DNA from: Peptococcaceae bacterium UBA5356
Lineage (GTDB): Bacteria > Bacillota > Peptococcia > DRI-13 > DTU073
Direction of reading: 5' to 3'
Length of the DNA: 22,400 nt
Assembly (NCBI GenBank): GCA_002407935.1
Contig: DHPU01000023.1
Span: forward strand, 1-22,400
Below the pieces are notes generated by a model, which worked only from the letters and a program-made list of their open reading frames with translations, was not told the origin of the DNA and did no database searches. Below are positions 15,213 through 22,400 of this stretch, in pieces (position 1 is the first letter of the stretch; each line of letters starts with the position of its first letter). The translations under genes were made by a program, and so were the position numbers.

Positions 15213-16895
15213 CTACAAAATCTCTACTGGTCTATATTCACCAAATATTTCTCTAAGTACATTGCAAATTTCGCCTTCAGTAGCATAAACGCGAACTGCA
15301 TCAAGAAGATACGGCATTAGATTAGTCTCGTCGCTGCAAGCTGCTTTACGAAACCTTTCTAATTGATTCTGAACAGCAATATTATCACGTGTCCGCTTTA
15401 ATTCCCGAAGCCTCTTAACTTGAGTTTCACCGACAACAGGATTTACCCGTAAAAGGCCTCCCATCCGTCTTTCCTTTATTTCAAACTTATTCAAGCCTAC
15501 CACGATTCTTTGTCCTGCTTCAATTTCTTTTTGATAAGTATAAGCACTATCTGCAATTTCTTTCTGAATGTACCCGTGTTCAATCGCTTTTACAGCTCCA
15601 CCCAACGCATCAATCTTCTCGATATAATCCCATACTCGTTCTTCAATTTCTTGGGTTAAGCTTTCCACATAATAAGAACCCGCCAAGGGGTCTATTGTTT
15701 CACAAACTCCGGATTCATAAGCAACAATCTGCTGTGTTCTAAGCGCAATCCGCACAGAATCCTCAGAAGGCAAAGCTAAAGCTTCATCACGGGAATTCGT
15801 ATGCAAGGACTGCGTCCCTCCCAAAACAGCAGCTAGCGTCTGAATGGCAACCCGCACAATATTATTATCAGGTTGCTGTGCTGTCAAAGTTGAGCCACCG
15901 GTTTGAGTATGAAAGCGTAACATTAATGAACGAGAATCCTTGGCTCCGAACCGTTCCTTCATTAGTCTGGCCCAAATTTTCCGTGCTGCCCTGAACTTAG
16001 CCACCTCTTCCAATAGGTCATTATGAGCATTAAAGAAAAAGGATAACCGCCCCGCAAAAGAATCTATATCCATCCCAGCCTGAAGAGCTGCTTCAACATA
16101 AGCTATCCCATCAGCCAAAGTAAAAGCGACTTCTTGAACAGCAGTTGCCCCAGCCTCACGAATATGATAGCCGGAGATCGAAATAGTATTCCATTGTGGT
16201 ACATTTTGCGAACAGAAGGCAAAAATATTAGTAATTAAGCGCATGGAGGGTACAGGCGGAAAAATATAAGTGCCTCGTGCGGCATATTCCTTTAAAATAT
16301 CATTTTGAATTGTTCCTCTTAGTTTGTCCATCCTGATCCCCTGTTTTTCACCAACAACAAGATACATCGCCAAAAGAATCGCCGCAGGTGCATTAATAGT
16401 CATGGATGTACTAACTTTATCCAAAGGAATCTCCCGAAAAAGAACCTCCATATCAGCTAATGAATCAATTGCTACACCAACCTTGCCTATTTCGCCTTGC
16501 GCAATAGGTTCGTCAGAGTCATAACCGATTTGTGTGGGTAAATCAAAAGCAACGGACAGCCCTGTTTGTCCCTGCTCCAGTAGGTACCTGTATCGTTGAT
16601 TTGATTCTTCTGCCGTAGCAAAACCGGCATACTGTCTCATTGTCCACAGCCGACCTCGGTACATCGTCGGTTGTACCCCACGTGTGAAAGGATATTGACC
16701 GGGAAGCCCCACTTCTTTTTCATAATCTAATTTTTCTATCTCCAAAGGAGTATAAAGACGTTCTACCGGAATACCGGAAACGGTGCTAAAGTTCTCTTTT
16801 CTCTCCTGGTATTTTTTTAAGGTTGGGACAACCTGCCCTTCCTCCCAGACTTTCTTTGCTTTTTCTACTTTACGTAATTTTTCTTGTTCAAACAT
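15213..16895 (-). CDS. Methylmalonyl-CoA mutase, catalytic subunit (no B12 domain)
   Basis: 560 residues from ATG 16895, seven bases after AAGGGG. An upstream ATG at 16940 would add 15 residues but has a poor ribosome-binding site. The enzyme isomerises succinyl-CoA and (R)-methylmalonyl-CoA with adenosylcobalamin. TIM-barrel signatures include FTRGVQPTMYRGRLWTMRQY, SVAFDLPTQIGYDSD, ISISGYHIREAGATAVQE (His244), LRFHTQTGGSTLTAQQP and TQSLHTNSRDEALALP. The chain ends after the small helical linker, without the cobalamin domain, which is the next gene. It heads the eight-gene operon. Confidence 0.95.
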   Translation of the reverse strand: MFEQEKLRKVEKAKKVWEEGQVVPTLKKYQERKENFSTVSGIPVERLYTPLEIEKLDYEKEVGLPGQYPFTRGVQPTMYRGRLWTMRQYAGFATAEESNQRYRYLLEQGQTGLSVAFDLPTQIGYDSDEPIAQGEIGKVGVAIDSLADMEVLFREIPLDKVSTSMTINAPAAILLAMYLVVGEKQGIRMDKLRGTIQNDILKEYAARGTYIFPPVPSMRLITNIFAFCSQNVPQWNTISISGYHIREAGATAVQEVAFTLADGIAYVEAALQAGMDIDSFAGRLSFFFNAHNDLLEEVAKFRAARKIWARLMKERFGAKDSRSLMLRFHTQTGGSTLTAQQPDNNIVRVAIQTLAAVLGGTQSLHTNSRDEALALPSEDSVRIALRTQQIVAYESGVCETIDPLAGSYYVESLTQEIEERVWDYIEKIDALGGAVKAIEHGYIQKEIADSAYTYQKEIEAGQRIVVGLNKFEIKERRMGGLLRVNPVVGETQVKRLRELKRTRDNIAVQNQLERFRKAACSDETNLMPYLLDAVRVYATEGEICNVLREIFGEYRPVEIL

Positions 16896-16977
16896 ATAAC
16901 TACCCCTTCGCTTTAGCTTACTGCCCCTTGCTTTATCCATAAATAATTCTCTTTTTTTGATTCCTGTATTCCCATAT

Positions 16978-17014
16978 ATTATATCAAGACTTTTTTAAAT
17001 TACCAGACATTATA
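16978..17014 (-). promoter_or_regulatory. Likely promoter region of the methylmalonyl-CoA operon
   Basis: Two perfect minus-strand TATAAT hexamers, at 16978-16983 and 17009-17014, lie in the 167-base gap between birA and the mutase gene. Neither has a strong -35 at 17 bases (about 3 of 6 matches each), so activator help is possible. No cobalamin riboswitch or other known leader is visible, and no clear terminator for birA, so read-through from birA also remains possible. Confidence 0.4.
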
Positions 17015-17062
17015 TAGGTGAGTGAAAAAAGTTGCACTTATCTATCCTTTTGTAAAATAATC

Positions 17063-18064
17063 TTAACTATTACTTTTGCTCTTTGTCATTAGGCTGCCTC
17101 GTAAAGAAACATCACCGGCAATTAAAGCCTCTCTTTCCCCTGAGTCCTTTTTGATCAACAAACAACCATCTTCATTAATATCTTCAGCTACTCCGGTAAA
17201 GCTGCCCTCCCTAGTACTAACCAAAACCTCTTTCCCTAAAGTGGCATTGAATTTCCGCCAAGAACTGCGAATCGGCGCAAACCCTTTTTCCAGATAAAGA
17301 CGATATTGTTCTTCGTATTCTTGCAGAATCTTCCTTAAAAGCTCGGCACGAGAAAAGGAGTGCCCTGCCGCCAGAGCTAAAGAAATTGTTGTATCCCTTA
17401 GCTCTGGCGGGAATTCTTCTAGCTGCTGGTTAACATTAATCCCAATCCCAGCTACAACATAATCGATTCCTTCAATTTCCGCACTTAATTCCGTAAGAAT
17501 TCCGCACACTTTTTGCTGACCAAGTAAGATATCATTAGGCCATTTAATCAGCAAGGGTAAGCCCGTAACCGCTCTTAAAGCCCGACAAACAGCTACAGCA
17601 CTAACAAAGGTCAGTTGCGCAGCCTGCGCAGGTATAATCTCGGGCCGCAAAAGCACAGAAAACCAAAGTCCTACGGCCGGTAAGGAAACCCACTGTCTAC
17701 CCAGCCTACCCTTACCCTGCTCCTGTTGCTCCGCCACAACTACTGTACCTTCCGGTGCACCTGCCGCTGCCTCCCTTTTCACTACTTCATTCGTTGAATC
17801 GACTAGGGGAAAGCACAACAAATTCTGTCCCAAAATTTTCGTCTCTAACCCGGTCTTGATTTCCACCATGCTAAGAATATCGGGTCTTTCCACCAAACAA
17901 TAGCCTCGTCTTGGTGCAGCAACAATTTGATAACCTTCTTCTTTTAAACTATTAATATGCTTCCAAACGGCAGTTCTGCTTACCGCTAGTAACTTACTTA
18001 TCTCTTCCCCTGAAATATAATTCCCTTTTTGGGCGATAAGTAATTGGGCAATAGCTTGCTTCAT
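17063..18064 (-). CDS. birA: Biotin--protein ligase with N-terminal repressor HTH (BirA)
   Basis: 333 residues from ATG 18064; a TTG stands directly before it. A GGGGGGG run lies 5 bases upstream. An N-terminal winged helix-turn-helix (about 15-60, ISGEEISKLLAVSRTAVWKH) precedes the catalytic domain, which has the GKGRLGRQW biotinyl-AMP loop (117-125), the KWPND motif (174-178) and VAGIGINVNQ. A small SH3-like C-terminal domain follows. It joins biotin to carrier lysines and in HTH-bearing members represses biotin genes. Position directly upstream of the decarboxylase operon suits a role in biotinylating MmdC. It is divergent from rpmB. Confidence 0.94.
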   Translation of the reverse strand: MKQAIAQLLIAQKGNYISGEEISKLLAVSRTAVWKHINSLKEEGYQIVAAPRRGYCLVERPDILSMVEIKTGLETKILGQNLLCFPLVDSTNEVVKREAAAGAPEGTVVVAEQQEQGKGRLGRQWVSLPAVGLWFSVLLRPEIIPAQAAQLTFVSAVAVCRALRAVTGLPLLIKWPNDILLGQQKVCGILTELSAEIEGIDYVVAGIGINVNQQLEEFPPELRDTTISLALAAGHSFSRAELLRKILQEYEEQYRLYLEKGFAPIRSSWRKFNATLGKEVLVSTREGSFTGVAEDINEDGCLLIKKDSGEREALIAGDVSLRGSLMTKSKSNS

Positions 18065-18153
18065 CAAGACCCCCCCTTTTTCCCTAATCCCTAATTAAAG
18101 ACTGCTTAAAGACCGAAGTTTAAAGTTTGATTTTCGAGCATCTGGAAAAACAG

Positions 18154-18182
18154 TTGCAATTACAAGACTTTTTTGATAAACT
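18154..18182 (+). promoter_or_regulatory. Probable sigma-A promoter of rpmB
   Basis: -35 TTGCAA (18154-18159), 17-bp spacer, -10 TAAACT (18177-18182). It lies about 35 bases before the rpmB start. The -10 matches 4 of 6 positions. Confidence 0.5.
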
Positions 18183-18216
18183 ATTTTGAGTGATGAGCCT
18201 TAAGGAGGTGGATTTC

Positions 18217-18408
18217 ATGGCCAATAAATGCGATGTTTGTGGTAAAGGTAATGCAACAGGAATGCAAGTCAGCCATTCTCATATACGTACTAAGAAAACC
18301 TGGGCTCCTAATTTACAAACTGTCAAAACTACTATTAAAGGGACTCCCAAAACATTAAAGGTATGTACACGTTGCCTGCGTTCAGGAAAAGTTCAACGAG
18401 CAAATTAA
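18217..18408 (+). CDS. rpmB: 50S ribosomal protein L28, zinc-ribbon form
   Basis: 63 residues from ATG 18217, nine bases after AAGGAGG. The frame opens 27 bases earlier, but that part contains the ribosome-binding site. The sequence MANKCDVCGKG, then VSHSHIRTKKTW, and a C-terminal CTRCLRSGKV, is typical of L28. Both CxxC pairs are kept (C+ type), so it should bind zinc. It is convergent with thiN, matching the conserved neighbourhood of Bacillus and Clostridium genomes. No spoVM-like gene fits in the 40-base gap. Confidence 0.96.
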   Translation: MANKCDVCGKGNATGMQVSHSHIRTKKTWAPNLQTVKTTIKGTPKTLKVCTRCLRSGKVQRAN

Positions 18409-18438
18409 TTGAAAAATTAGTTGAAAATTTTTATTTAG

Positions 18439-18460
18439 AAAAGCGGAATTAACCGCTTTT
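18439..18460. terminator. Bidirectional terminator between rpmB and thiN
   Basis: AAAAGCGG (18439-18446), loop AATTAA, CCGCTTTT (18453-18460), then more T. The thiN stop codon lies in the loop. It serves the convergent pair. Confidence 0.78.
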
Positions 18461-19129
18461 TTCTATTTTTAGCCGTATCCCTAAAAGTAAGCCCTTTGCC
18501 AAAGTTATTTTTGCTTTTTCTTCACTAAAAACGTTACTGATTCCATTACATATTCCCATTTCAAATTTTCCATAGGGAACTTGATAGGCTAGCCCGGAAG
18601 TAGCTATTCCCGTTACGACTTCACTTAAGGGTAAAAGGGAAATTATCTCCCCTTTTTGTCCGGTTAAAGTCATCCCTGGTTTAATTAAAAAAATTTCCTG
18701 GAGCGGATCACATATACGCAAATCAACCTCTCGCACTTGCGGCAAGGCCAATAGCATCACATTAGCCAAAGCATGATCAAACCGCCCGCCCAAACAACCT
18801 ACCATCATAATTTGTTGATAACCTAATTCCAGCGCCTTCAGCAGACACAAGTGGGTATCTGTATAATCTTTCACCCGAGGATACCTGATGAATTCAACAT
18901 GCTGACTGACTAAATCTTTAACTTCCTTCTCCCGCAAAGTATCCAAATCACCCATTACTAAATCCGGAATTATCCCTAAACGCAACACGTGCCTGGCACC
19001 ACCATCGGCACAAATCACTATTTCCGCTTCCTTGATAATCTGGCGGTGAAAATCCTCATCCTCCAGCGTGCCACCAGAAACAATTACACATTTTTTCTTT
19101 ACAGACTGCTCCCTTTGCTCATTTGCCAT
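18449..19129 (-). CDS. thiN: Thiamine pyrophosphokinase
   Basis: 226 residues from ATG 19129, eight bases after GGGG; a GTG at 19138 overlaps that site. It transfers pyrophosphate from ATP to thiamine, giving the cofactor thiamine diphosphate. Motifs: CADGGARH (40-47) and PDLVMGDLDT (55-64), KDYTDT (87-92, acidic metal site) and GGRFDHALAN (114-123), all characteristic of the family. Length is normal (210-230). It follows rpe by 18 bases, in an operon with prkC, rsgA and rpe. Confidence 0.94.
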   Translation of the reverse strand: MANEQREQSVKKKCVIVSGGTLEDEDFHRQIIKEAEIVICADGGARHVLRLGIIPDLVMGDLDTLREKEVKDLVSQHVEFIRYPRVKDYTDTHLCLLKALELGYQQIMMVGCLGGRFDHALANVMLLALPQVREVDLRICDPLQEIFLIKPGMTLTGQKGEIISLLPLSEVVTGIATSGLAYQVPYGKFEMGICNGISNVFSEEKAKITLAKGLLLGIRLKIEKSG

Positions 19130-19147
19130 GATCGTCACCCCTGAAAA

Positions 19148-19801
19148 CTATTTGTATGACTCCAGAAGCTGTGCCACAGCCTGCGCCGGATTAGCATTAT
19201 TAAAGACGGCTGAGCCAGCAACCAAAACATTAGCCCCGGCTTCCACTACCAAAGGAGCCGTTTCTCGATTAATACCCCCATCTACTTCTAAATATAGATT
19301 GGGGTTTTTTTCTGCTGCCCATTCGTTTAATAAGCTAATCTTCGGAAGAACACTGGAAATAAAACCTTGTCCCCCAAAACCGGGATTAACCGTCATCAGC
19401 AAAACTAAGTCTAAATCCTCCAAAACGTATTCAATTACCTGCAAAGGAGTATGAGGATTTAAAGCAACCCCCGCTTTAGCTCCGGTATCTTTAATCATCT
19501 GAATCGTTCGGTGTAAATGAGGACATGCCTCCGCATGAACCGTAATTAAATCAGCCCCGGCCCGTCTAAAATCATGTAAATATAATTCCGGCTTTTCAAT
19601 CATTAAATGTACGTCAAATAAAAGCTGACTTTTAGATCGTAACGCCTTAATCACTACAGGTCCTATCGTTAAATTCGGCACAAAATGACCATCCATCACA
19701 TCAAGATGAATCCAATGAGCACCCGCTTTTTCCACATAGGCTACAGATTCCCCTAACCGACTGAAATCTGCCGCTAAAATTGATGTTGCTAATAAAACCA
19801 T
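19148..19801 (-). CDS. rpe: Ribulose-phosphate 3-epimerase
   Basis: 217 residues from ATG 19801, preceded by AAAGGAG about 9 bases away; the longer frame would overlap rsgA. It interconverts ribulose 5-phosphate and xylulose 5-phosphate in the pentose phosphate pathway. TIM-barrel motifs are SILAADFSRLGE, HLDVMDGHFVPNLTIGP, DVHLMIEKPE, MTVNPGFGGQGF and LEVDGGIN, carrying the conserved metal-binding His/Asp residues. It starts one base after the rsgA stop, suggesting coupled translation. Confidence 0.96.
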   Translation of the reverse strand: MVLLATSILAADFSRLGESVAYVEKAGAHWIHLDVMDGHFVPNLTIGPVVIKALRSKSQLLFDVHLMIEKPELYLHDFRRAGADLITVHAEACPHLHRTIQMIKDTGAKAGVALNPHTPLQVIEYVLEDLDLVLLMTVNPGFGGQGFISSVLPKISLLNEWAAEKNPNLYLEVDGGINRETAPLVVEAGANVLVAGSAVFNNANPAQAVAQLLESYK

Positions 19802-19802
19802 C

Positions 19803-20693
19803 TTAATATCTCCTTTCCTCTGCAACTACCTCTGCGATAATTTCCAAATAACGCCGATACCGGCCTTCATCAAGTAACCCTTTTTCTACGGCCTCTCGAA
19901 CACGACATTCCGGTTCTTCCCGATGCAAACAAGTTTTAAATCTGCAAAGATGATGAAATTCTAAAAAATCAGGATAATAACTAATTAGCTCTTCTCTCTT
20001 TAACTCTTGGGGCAAAGATAATTTACTAAAACCCGGTGTATCAACCAATAATCCGCCAACGGAAAAAACCATTAATTGCACATGTCTGGTGGTATGCTTC
20101 CCTCGGCTGATTTTAGCACTAATTTCCCCTGTAACCAAAGTCAGACCTGCTTGCAAAGAATTGAGCAAGCTTGATTTTCCTACCCCTGAAGGACCGGCAA
20201 AAACAGTTATTTTATCCTTCATTAATTCTTTTAATTTCTCCAGACCCCAGTTTTTTACCGTGCTAGTAAGCAAAACAGGGTAACCCGTTTTTTCATAACT
20301 CTTTTGACAAGTGGACGCTTGCCCGGGCTCAACAAGATCCGCTTTATTCAAACAAAGGACAGGACTTACTTGATGTTTCCTAGCCATAATCAGCATCCTA
20401 TCCAGAAGCCGAAAATCCGGTACAGGATGAGCAAGAGCCATCACAATCACCACCTGATCCACATTGGCCACCAAAGGTCTGTCCAGTTGCGAGCGACGGG
20501 GTAGAACCTCTTCAATTACCCCTTTCTTGGCGTATTCATCTATCTTGGTGCAACTTACCTTGTCCCCGGGGAGAAAGGTTTGCTTTTTAAGACGGAATTT
20601 TCCTCGCAAAGAGCATTCCCAAACCTGCTGCTGCTCATCCAAAACATAATAGAAACCGCTATAACCCTTCATAATAATCCCTGTGAATTCCAT
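19803..20693 (-). CDS. rsgA: Ribosome small-subunit biogenesis GTPase RsgA
   Basis: 296 residues. Circularly permuted GTPase that checks late maturation of the 30S subunit. An N-terminal OB-fold (about 1-70) is followed by the G domain in permuted order: NKAD (116-119), GPSGVGKSS (167-175), TTRH (201-204) and DTPG (218-221). The C-terminal zinc site is Cys250, Cys255, His257 and Cys263. It begins directly after the prkC stop and is known as a substrate of PrkC-type kinases in Bacillus. Confidence 0.96.
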   Translation of the reverse strand: MEFTGIIMKGYSGFYYVLDEQQQVWECSLRGKFRLKKQTFLPGDKVSCTKIDEYAKKGVIEEVLPRRSQLDRPLVANVDQVVIVMALAHPVPDFRLLDRMLIMARKHQVSPVLCLNKADLVEPGQASTCQKSYEKTGYPVLLTSTVKNWGLEKLKELMKDKITVFAGPSGVGKSSLLNSLQAGLTLVTGEISAKISRGKHTTRHVQLMVFSVGGLLVDTPGFSKLSLPQELKREELISYYPDFLEFHHLCRFKTCLHREEPECRVREAVEKGLLDEGRYRRYLEIIAEVVAEERRY

Positions 20694-22352
20694 CTATTCT
20701 TCCTCTTCTCCCCACGGTCCCGGGCCTGCACTAACAACCAGATTTACCACAGAGCCTTGCAATATTTCACTCTCTGCAGCCGGATCCTGGCGAAGTACCA
20801 TTTCTTTAGCATATTTATAGCTTACCTCCGGTTGAACGACGTCCAAGTTAAGTTGCTCATTCTTGATAATTTCCTTGGCCTGTAACAAGGTTTTCCCTGT
20901 CAATTTGGGCATTTTAATCCAAACCAGGTCAGGCCCTTTGCTCACAATTAATTTGACTTCTGTACCCTGGGGAACTTCTGTATTAGCATCGGGTTCCTGA
21001 GCAATAACCTCTCCCGCCGGAATTTGCTGATGATAAACCCGGGAGGAGATCTTACCGATTAATCCTTGGTTAGAAAGCTTAACTTCTGCAGCAACAGAGG
21101 TAATATCTAAGACATCCGGTACCGGCACCAGCAAGGGCCCATCACTAACCGTTACCAGAATCTTCTCCGTCTTCCTGACGATTTCCTTTGCTTTCGGAGA
21201 TTGAAGGGCAATTAAACCCTGCTCAACAGTGGGATGATTTACCGTTTTATCTACTTCCAGCGTTAAATCAGCTCGCTCCAATTCAGCCCTGGCCTCATCA
21301 ACAGTTTTATTGGTAATATCAGGAACCACCACTTCCTCCCTGGCCATTACCTTAGCCGACAAATACATTCCCAGGATAAAACCCACCACAATTAACGCTA
21401 AAATGACCCAGGCCCATACTTTAAAAGGTGCATTTAACCCTTTTTCTGCACTTTTTTCTCCCTTCTTTTTCTGAATTCTAGGCAGAATGATGGTGTCCTC
21501 CGAAACCTTCTTTTCTGTGTCTTCTTCCAAGCGATTATAAAGCTGAGCAGAAAGCAGATTAGCTCTTAAATCGCTCACCAAACTAAAACGTTTTAAAGGA
21601 TCTTTCTCCATTGCCTTTAATATAACTTTTTCTAAAGCTTCCCCTATTTGAGGATTTCTTTCCTTAGGGGGGATCGGATCATTTTGTATTTTTTTAAGAG
21701 CGATACTAATTGGTGATTCCCCCTCAAAAGGAAGGGCACCGGTTACCATTTCATAAATAACTACCCCTAAAGAATAAATGTCTGATTTTTCATCAGCAAT
21801 TTCTCCTCTGGCCTGTTCCGGAGAAAAATAATGAACCGAACCCATAATATTCCCGGTATGGGTTACTGTAGCCGTAGAAACAGCACGAGCAATCCCAAAG
21901 TCGGTTACTTTGGCTCGGCCTCCGTTCGTAATAATAATATTATGTGGTTTTATATCACGGTGAATAATCCGGTGCTCATGGGCATGCTCCAGGGCATCAC
22001 AAATTTGCTTAGCAATATCGATGGCCCGTTCAAGGGCAAAAGGCCCCTTTTCTTTAATTAGCTCTTTCAGATTACGCCCTTCCACCATTTCCATCACCAA
22101 ATAATAGGTGTTTTTCTCATGTCCCACATCATAAATACTCACAATATTGCTATGTGAAAGGCTGGCAACAGCTTGAGCTTCCCGACGAAAACGTGCCACA
22201 AATTCCTCATCGCTGGTAAATTGCTCGCGCAAAATTTTGACTGCAACGATACGATTGAGATAAATATCTCTAGCGCGATATACCAGCGCCATCCCGCCGC
22301 CGCCAACTTGTTCTAAAATTTCATAACGATTATCTAAAACCCTTCCGATCAC
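20694..22352 (-). CDS. prkC: PASTA-domain Ser/Thr protein kinase (PrkC/PknB family)
   Basis: 552 residues from GTG 22352, with GAGGTGAG just upstream. The same frame stays open to the window edge, but MIGRVLDNRYEIL is the usual start. Kinase domain (about 10-265): the glycine loop GGGGMALVYRA, Lys39, HRDIKPHN (131-138), DFG (151-153) and SPEQARGE. A cytoplasmic linker and one membrane helix (about 312-333) follow, then three extracellular PASTA repeats (about 339-405, 408-473, 478-542) that in this family sense peptidoglycan fragments. In spore formers PrkC signals germination and growth. The partner phosphatase gene would lie off the right edge. Confidence 0.96.
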   Translation of the reverse strand: MIGRVLDNRYEILEQVGGGGMALVYRARDIYLNRIVAVKILREQFTSDEEFVARFRREAQAVASLSHSNIVSIYDVGHEKNTYYLVMEMVEGRNLKELIKEKGPFALERAIDIAKQICDALEHAHEHRIIHRDIKPHNIIITNGGRAKVTDFGIARAVSTATVTHTGNIMGSVHYFSPEQARGEIADEKSDIYSLGVVIYEMVTGALPFEGESPISIALKKIQNDPIPPKERNPQIGEALEKVILKAMEKDPLKRFSLVSDLRANLLSAQLYNRLEEDTEKKVSEDTIILPRIQKKKGEKSAEKGLNAPFKVWAWVILALIVVGFILGMYLSAKVMAREEVVVPDITNKTVDEARAELERADLTLEVDKTVNHPTVEQGLIALQSPKAKEIVRKTEKILVTVSDGPLLVPVPDVLDITSVAAEVKLSNQGLIGKISSRVYHQQIPAGEVIAQEPDANTEVPQGTEVKLIVSKGPDLVWIKMPKLTGKTLLQAKEIIKNEQLNLDVVQPEVSYKYAKEMVLRQDPAAESEILQGSVVNLVVSAGPGPWGEEEE

Positions 22353-22373
22353 GTTCTCACCTCGTTCCGCACC

Positions 22374-22400
22374 AACTGCTTGTTTTGCTTGTTTTGCTTG
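22374..22400. repeat. 9-bp tandem repeat at the right edge
   Basis: The unit GCTTGTTTT is present twice and the start of a third reaches the window end. It lies upstream of prkC, probably at the 3' end of the preceding gene, whose frame I cannot decide from 50 bases. Confidence 0.6.

Noticed and set aside
16896..17062. Cobalamin riboswitch ahead of the B12-dependent mutase
   Set aside because: The gap is too short, and no B12 box or GCCACTG-like core was found on the minus strand.
1..22400. CRISPR arrays, tRNA or rRNA genes
   Set aside because: No regularly spaced repeat-spacer pattern and no tRNA- or rRNA-like segments were recognised on either strand; the short tandem repeats at 1-80 and 22374-22400 have no spacers.
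22353..22400. 3' end of a PP2C phosphatase gene upstream of prkC
   Set aside because: Expected from gene order, but 48 bases allow several frames (one ending in TGA overlapping the prkC GTG, another ending at TGA 22357-22359), so no call is made.

Overview
The window looks like a chromosomal stretch from an AT-rich, endospore-forming member of the Firmicutes, probably a Clostridia or Peptococcaceae-type anaerobe. This is inferred from the germination protease gpr lying next to its spore-protein substrates, from the prkC-rsgA-rpe-thiN-rpmB gene order shared with Bacillus/Clostridium relatives, and from a complete succinyl-CoA to propionyl-CoA module with a Na+-pumping decarboxylase. No species is claimed. 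Many genes use GTG or TTG starts, and for about ten of them the Shine-Dalgarno sequence points to a start inside the longest open frame; the coordinates given here reflect that.

Layout. (1) 1-1965, minus strand: the N-terminal part of a GspE/PilB-type secretion or pilus ATPase that runs off the left edge, a coiled-coil protein of unknown function, and rsmD (16S rRNA methyltransferase). (2) 2060-8047: a 5.9-kb accessory segment bounded by a perfect 76-bp direct repeat. The repeat is the leader, ribosome-binding site and first codons of gpr. Inside are a decayed IS1634/IS4-type transposase fused in frame to the copied gpr start, strong terminators, a very large von Willebrand A / lipase-like / repeat / LamG protein whose signal-peptide exon-like 5' end is cut off by an in-frame TAA, and a DUF6273-like lipoprotein gene upstream of it. 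(3) 8033-9498: gpr, convergent with an alpha/beta-type SASP gene and a 44-residue SASP-like gene that starts with TTG. (4) 9638-16895, minus strand: an eight-gene operon for a split methylmalonyl-CoA mutase, its MeaB chaperone, methylmalonyl-CoA epimerase and the four-subunit Na+-translocating methylmalonyl-CoA decarboxylase, with a biotin ligase gene just upstream. (5) 18217-22352: rpmB on the plus strand, then thiN, rpe, rsgA and the PASTA kinase prkC on the minus strand.

How they fit together. The mutase operon would convert succinyl-CoA to (R)-methylmalonyl-CoA, epimerise it to the (S) form and decarboxylate it to propionyl-CoA while exporting Na+; BirA would attach biotin to the carrier subunit. 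The direction in the cell (propionate formation or oxidation) cannot be read from DNA. The most unusual part is the gpr-leader duplication with its insert, and the broken export signal of the giant surface protein it carries.
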